The notes under the pieces were generated by a model. The model was not told the origin of the DNA and did no database searches. It saw only the letters and a program-made list of their open reading frames with translations. From a marine actinobacterium MedAcidi-G3 (lineage in GTDB: Bacteria > Actinomycetota > Acidimicrobiia > Acidimicrobiales > Poriferisodalaceae): DNA of 64,000 nucleotides. Of the stretch, positions 61,042-64,000 are shown piece after piece; positions within the stretch are counted from its first letter, which is position 1, and every line of letters starts with the position of its first letter. A program made the translations under genes and the position numbers. The stretch is taken from NCBI GenBank assembly GCA_000817105.1, contig JUEP01000001.1, forward strand, positions 1 to 64,000, given 5' to 3'.

Positions 61042-62229
61042 ATGAGTTCTGATGCTGCGGAAAAGCACCTTGAATCATTGGTAGGCCAGTTGTTGCTGGA
61101 TCATGACCCTGCTGGCTCACGGGTGGATTTCCTTGGGGCCCAATACGACTTAGGGCTGGCTTGGGTTCATTTCGACGAAGGATTCGGAGGCTTAAGTGTG
61201 GCTCCGAAGCTCCAAGGCAGAGTTAACGCCCTGCTAACCGAGGCCGGTGCACCGATGTGCTGGCCACGCAATCCAATTGGCTACGGCATGTGCGGCCCAA
61301 CTGTGTACACACATGGCAGTGAAGATCAGAAGCAGCGTTACCTCAGGCCCCTGTTTAGTACTGAAGAAATTTGGTGCCAGCTTTTCTCTGAGCCATCTGC
61401 AGGGAGTGACGTGGCGGGCTTGACTAGTCGTGCTGTCCAAGACGGCGAAGAGTGGGTCGTTAACGGACAGAAAGTTTGGACGACGCTCGCCCATGTCTCT
61501 CGTTGGGGTTGTCTAGTTACCCGCACTGACCCCGAGGCTCCTAAGCACAAAGGACTGTCCTACTTTGTTGTCGACATGGAGCAACCGGGAGTGGAAGTTC
61601 GTCCGTTGCGTCAAATGACGGGTGACGCAGAATTTAACGAGGTCTATTTTACTGATGCCCGAATTCCTGATTCTGAACGCTTGGGTGCAACGGGAGATGG
61701 ATGGAGGGTTGCGCTGACGACTCTGATGAATGAAAGAGTAGCTATAGGAGGTAGTCAGGCTCCTCGAGGCTCCGGAGCAATAGGAGATTCAGTTGAGCTA
61801 TGGGCGGATATGGACGAAAGTCGTAAAACTCCTGCCCTTAGGGATCGATTAATGGCGTTGTGGTGTAAGGCCGAGGTTGCGCGATTAACAAATATAAGAG
61901 CAAGTCAAAACAGAGTAAAAGGAGTTCCTGGACCCGAGGGTTCAACAGGAAAACTAGCTTTCGCAGAGAACAATAAAGACATTCACGAGTTCAACATGGA
62001 ACTCCTCGGTCCCGAGGCAATGCTGTACGACACGTATTCAATCGAACGCTCAGCGATGGCCATGGGAACTTCAAGCGCTCAACAGCAATTCTTGCGTTCA
62101 AGAGCCAATTCGATTGAAGGCGGCACATCCGAGGTTATGCGGAACATATTAGGGGAACGGGTTCTGGGTCTGCCCGGTGATGTTCGGACTGATAAGGAGC
62201 TTCCATTCTCTGAGGTACCGACTAACTAG
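61042..62229 (+). CDS. Acyl-CoA dehydrogenase
   Basis: A 395-residue acyl-CoA dehydrogenase of the FLGAQYDLGLAWVHFDEGFGGL type. FAD/substrate segment WCQLFSEPSAGSDVAGL, VNGQKVWTTLAHVSRWG, and the C-terminal SIEGGTSEVMRNILGERVLGLP. The YEGT position reads EGGT, so a Glu is one residue earlier than normal. N-terminus and C-terminus are complete; the ATG at 61042 follows CGGAGGA. It is preceded by about 145 bp of intergenic sequence. Confidence 0.93.
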   Translation: MSSDAAEKHLESLVGQLLLDHDPAGSRVDFLGAQYDLGLAWVHFDEGFGGLSVAPKLQGRVNALLTEAGAPMCWPRNPIGYGMCGPTVYTHGSEDQKQRYLRPLFSTEEIWCQLFSEPSAGSDVAGLTSRAVQDGEEWVVNGQKVWTTLAHVSRWGCLVTRTDPEAPKHKGLSYFVVDMEQPGVEVRPLRQMTGDAEFNEVYFTDARIPDSERLGATGDGWRVALTTLMNERVAIGGSQAPRGSGAIGDSVELWADMDESRKTPALRDRLMALWCKAEVARLTNIRASQNRVKGVPGPEGSTGKLAFAENNKDIHEFNMELLGPEAMLYDTYSIERSAMAMGTSSAQQQFLRSRANSIEGGTSEVMRNILGERVLGLPGDVRTDKELPFSEVPTN

Positions 62230-62235
62230 ATTGGC

Positions 62236-62862
62236 CTATGTATTTTGCGTAACTGCTAAATGAGGTTGGCTGCGAAAATGAGTCGTCTCGTTAATCGATT
62301 TGACGCTTCGGTGTCCCAACCCGGATGCTAAAACCCGAGTAACTGACGTGTAGTCGACGTCGAACTTCATGAACTGCTTAATGTCGATGTCAAGGCAAAC
62401 CGATAGGTAGGCGTTGATGACGCCGCCGTGACAAATCACAGCGATCCTGTGACCGCTGTGATCTTTGATAATTCTCTCAAGCTCGTTGACGGTGTTTGAG
62501 TACCAAGATGAGAGCTTTCCTCCAGCGCCGCCCATGGAACCCGAGGCCATAGCCTCCCATGCTGCTCGATTGGTTTCCTTTAAGATTTCCATAGGCACGT
62601 AAGAGCTAGCGTCCTTGTCGAACTCACTGATATCAGCGCGGACAATGGCGGTAAGTCCAAGCCTTTTTTCAATAGGTTCCGCCGTCTCTCGAGCACGGCG
62701 CATCGGGCTCGTGTAGATCTGGTCTATCGATTCTTCGCTTAACCATTCAGCTACCGCTGCTGCTTGGGCGTGTCCGATGTCAGCAAGTGGTGGATCGGCC
62801 GGAGTTCCATCAAGCTTTTGAACGTGTTGTGGTCTGCCGTGGCGAACAAAAATTAATTCCAT
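62236..62862 (-). CDS. Histidine phosphatase (phosphoglycerate-mutase-like) family protein
   Basis: A 208-residue protein with the RHG motif FVRHGRPQH (about 4-12, catalytic His), SPMRRARETAEPIEKRLG (Arg) and the second catalytic His in AVICHGGVINAYL. The size suits a small phosphatase (broad-specificity or CobC/SixA-like); no cobalamin genes are near. It converges with the acyl-CoA dehydrogenase (6-bp gap) and is divergent from pyruvate kinase. Confidence 0.88.
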   Translation of the reverse strand: MELIFVRHGRPQHVQKLDGTPADPPLADIGHAQAAAVAEWLSEESIDQIYTSPMRRARETAEPIEKRLGLTAIVRADISEFDKDASSYVPMEILKETNRAAWEAMASGSMGGAGGKLSSWYSNTVNELERIIKDHSGHRIAVICHGGVINAYLSVCLDIDIKQFMKFDVDYTSVTRVLASGLGHRSVKSINETTHFRSQPHLAVTQNT

Positions 62863-62977
62863 TGAGCCTGACCATAGAGGCTATGAGGGCACCATTGCTA
62901 TTGGAGGTTATTGACGATCCGATGAACAGTAGAGATTCCTTCTGGCCTTTTCTGGATGCATCGGTACCTTGGAGGTT

Positions 62978-64000
62978 ATGGCAAGGCGTACCAAGATCAT
63001 CGCAACTATCGGCCCAGCATCTGAAGATGAAGCGACTCTCAGGGGGATGATCGAGGCAGGAATGGATGTAGCCCGTATTGGGCTCGCTCACGGCACCCTT
63101 GATGAGCAAGTCGCAAAATTTCAGCTGGTGCGCAAGATGTCTGCCGATCTAGGTAAGCACGTCGGGATTGTTGTCGATTTACCTGGGCCAAAAGTCAGGT
63201 GTGCGCCATTTGGTGAAGAGGGCATTGAACTTATTGAAGACACTCAGGTTTCGATAGGAGTTGACGGAAGCAACAGTTCTTCTGACTTCATTAGCGTGGA
63301 TTACCCGAATCTTCTTCAAGACGTCCAACTTGGAGACAGCCTCTCATTCGGTGACGGCCAGGTTGTAGTGGCCGTAGAAGAGCACGAAGGAGATCGTTTA
63401 AAGGCTCGAGTTGTGCATGGCGGACGCCTAGAAGGTAGACCGGGACTGCATGTCCCTTCGGATCGACTTCGTCTCAGTTCGCCAACTGACCACGACCTAA
63501 CGTTGTTAGACACATTTGTTGAGTTGGGCACTGACATGGTGGCTGTTTCATTTGTGCGCTCAGCACATGACATCAGACGGTTAGGTGTGGAACCCGCCCC
63601 TCGAGGCCCGATGGTCATTGCAAAGATCGAGACAAAAGCAGCGGTATCTAACTTGGAGGGGATTATCGAAGCTTCGGGCGCAGTTATGGTTGCACGAGGT
63701 GATTTAGGAACAGAAGCAGATATCGAAGAATTGCCCCACCTGCAAAAGCACATAATTCAAGAATGCATTGCTCTGGGGCGACCCGCTATAACAGCTACCC
63801 AGATGCTTGAGTCAATGGTGTCAGCTCCAACGCCCACACGTGCAGAAGCCTCAGATATAGCGAATGCTGTCTTTGACGGCACCTCAGCAGTCATGTTGAG
63901 CGGTGAAACGGCGATTGGGCGTGACCCTATTAACGCAGTTCGGACTATGGCCCGTATTACGGCCCGAGCAGACGAGAAATTCGATTATGAGAGTTGGTCC
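62978..64000 (+). CDS. pyk: Pyruvate kinase, divergent; 3'-truncated by window end
   Basis: The ATG at 62978 follows GGAGG at 62971. It encodes 341 residues without a stop: MARRTKIIATIGPAS, the active-site block AITATQMLESM, MVARGDLG and AVFDGTSAVMLSGETAIG are typical of pyruvate kinase (PEP plus ADP to pyruvate plus ATP). Unusual: where typical enzymes read ARLNFSHG (with the Asn and Ser that bind potassium), this has ARIGLAHG. The VDLPGPKVR segment carries Leu and Lys at the positions that mark potassium-independent enzymes. It could be a diverged paralogue rather than the main glycolytic enzyme. Confidence 0.88.
   Translation, partial: MARRTKIIATIGPASEDEATLRGMIEAGMDVARIGLAHGTLDEQVAKFQLVRKMSADLGKHVGIVVDLPGPKVRCAPFGEEGIELIEDTQVSIGVDGSNSSSDFISVDYPNLLQDVQLGDSLSFGDGQVVVAVEEHEGDRLKARVVHGGRLEGRPGLHVPSDRLRLSSPTDHDLTLLDTFVELGTDMVAVSFVRSAHDIRRLGVEPAPRGPMVIAKIETKAAVSNLEGIIEASGAVMVARGDLGTEADIEELPHLQKHIIQECIALGRPAITATQMLESMVSAPTPTRAEASDIANAVFDGTSAVMLSGETAIGRDPINAVRTMARITARADEKFDYESWS

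Noticed and set aside
1..64000. Mobile elements, prophage, CRISPR or integration sites
   Set aside because: No transposase, integrase, phage structural gene, direct-repeat array or tRNA-adjacent repeat was found.

Overview
The window reads as a compact, catabolically versatile actinobacterial chromosome segment, most likely a marine Acidimicrobiia-type organism. I infer this from the acyl-CoA dehydrogenase and crotonase paralogues of actinobacterial type, paired FadE-like genes, frequent GTG starts, a secreted M23 peptidase with GYWLVASDGG-type repeats, and convergent genes often only 2-40 bp apart. I see no rRNA, tRNA, insertion sequence, prophage or CRISPR array. The standard code applies, because many intact genes end in TGA.

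Layout. 1-5.2 kb: an acyl-CoA thioesterase, then a minus-strand fatty-acid or steroid-type beta-oxidation cluster (a pair of overlapping acyl-CoA dehydrogenases, a crotonase and a broken third dehydrogenase). 5.2-10.4 kb: a divergent plus-strand run with a betainyl-CoA-type thioesterase, an SDR, IlvD, an MFS exporter and a DHPS-like protein. A perfect 13-bp inverted repeat lies between the two clusters. 10.4-13.1 kb: a molybdopterin oxidoreductase divergent from a P450-type ferredoxin, with a 17-bp palindrome between them. 13.1-15 kb: L-carnitine dehydrogenase and dehydrocarnitine cleavage enzyme. 15.5-27.2 kb: nitroreductase, methyltransferase, acyl-CoA ligase, aldolase-type protein, fused double CoA-transferase, SDR, MetY, hydrolase, a two-subunit MaoC hydratase and an acyl-CoA dehydrogenase. 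27.2-37.2 kb: mixed genes, including two candidate selenoproteins. 37-64 kb: acyl-CoA metabolism (dehydrogenases, crotonases), amidohydrolases and peptidases, transport (Kef-type antiporter, AI-2E family), envelope (M23), a queuosine-mannosyltransferase-like glycosyltransferase, AtuA, FAH-family hydrolase, gamma-glutamyltransferase, a GlcD-type flavoenzyme, GDPD, and a 3'-truncated divergent pyruvate kinase.

The main discovery candidate is a pair of genes each interrupted by one in-frame TGA exactly at the redox-active cysteine of a known thiol-redox family. The first is a DsbA/FrnE-like protein (27248-27853, UPWC motif). The second is an AhpD/carboxymuconolactone-decarboxylase-like protein (36101-37195, ECFYU...H motif). 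Both have a stem-loop just downstream of the TGA, as expected for bacterial SECIS elements. Ordinary gene calling would truncate each or split it in two. They imply that this organism makes selenoproteins, although no sel genes are in the window.

Functionally the window is dominated by CoA-thioester chemistry: seven acyl-CoA dehydrogenases (one broken), five crotonases, two thioesterases, one ligase, one CoA-transferase and a MaoC pair. Carnitine degradation is the one pathway that can be assembled with some confidence: dehydrogenase, cleavage enzyme and probably thioesterase, giving glycine betaine.
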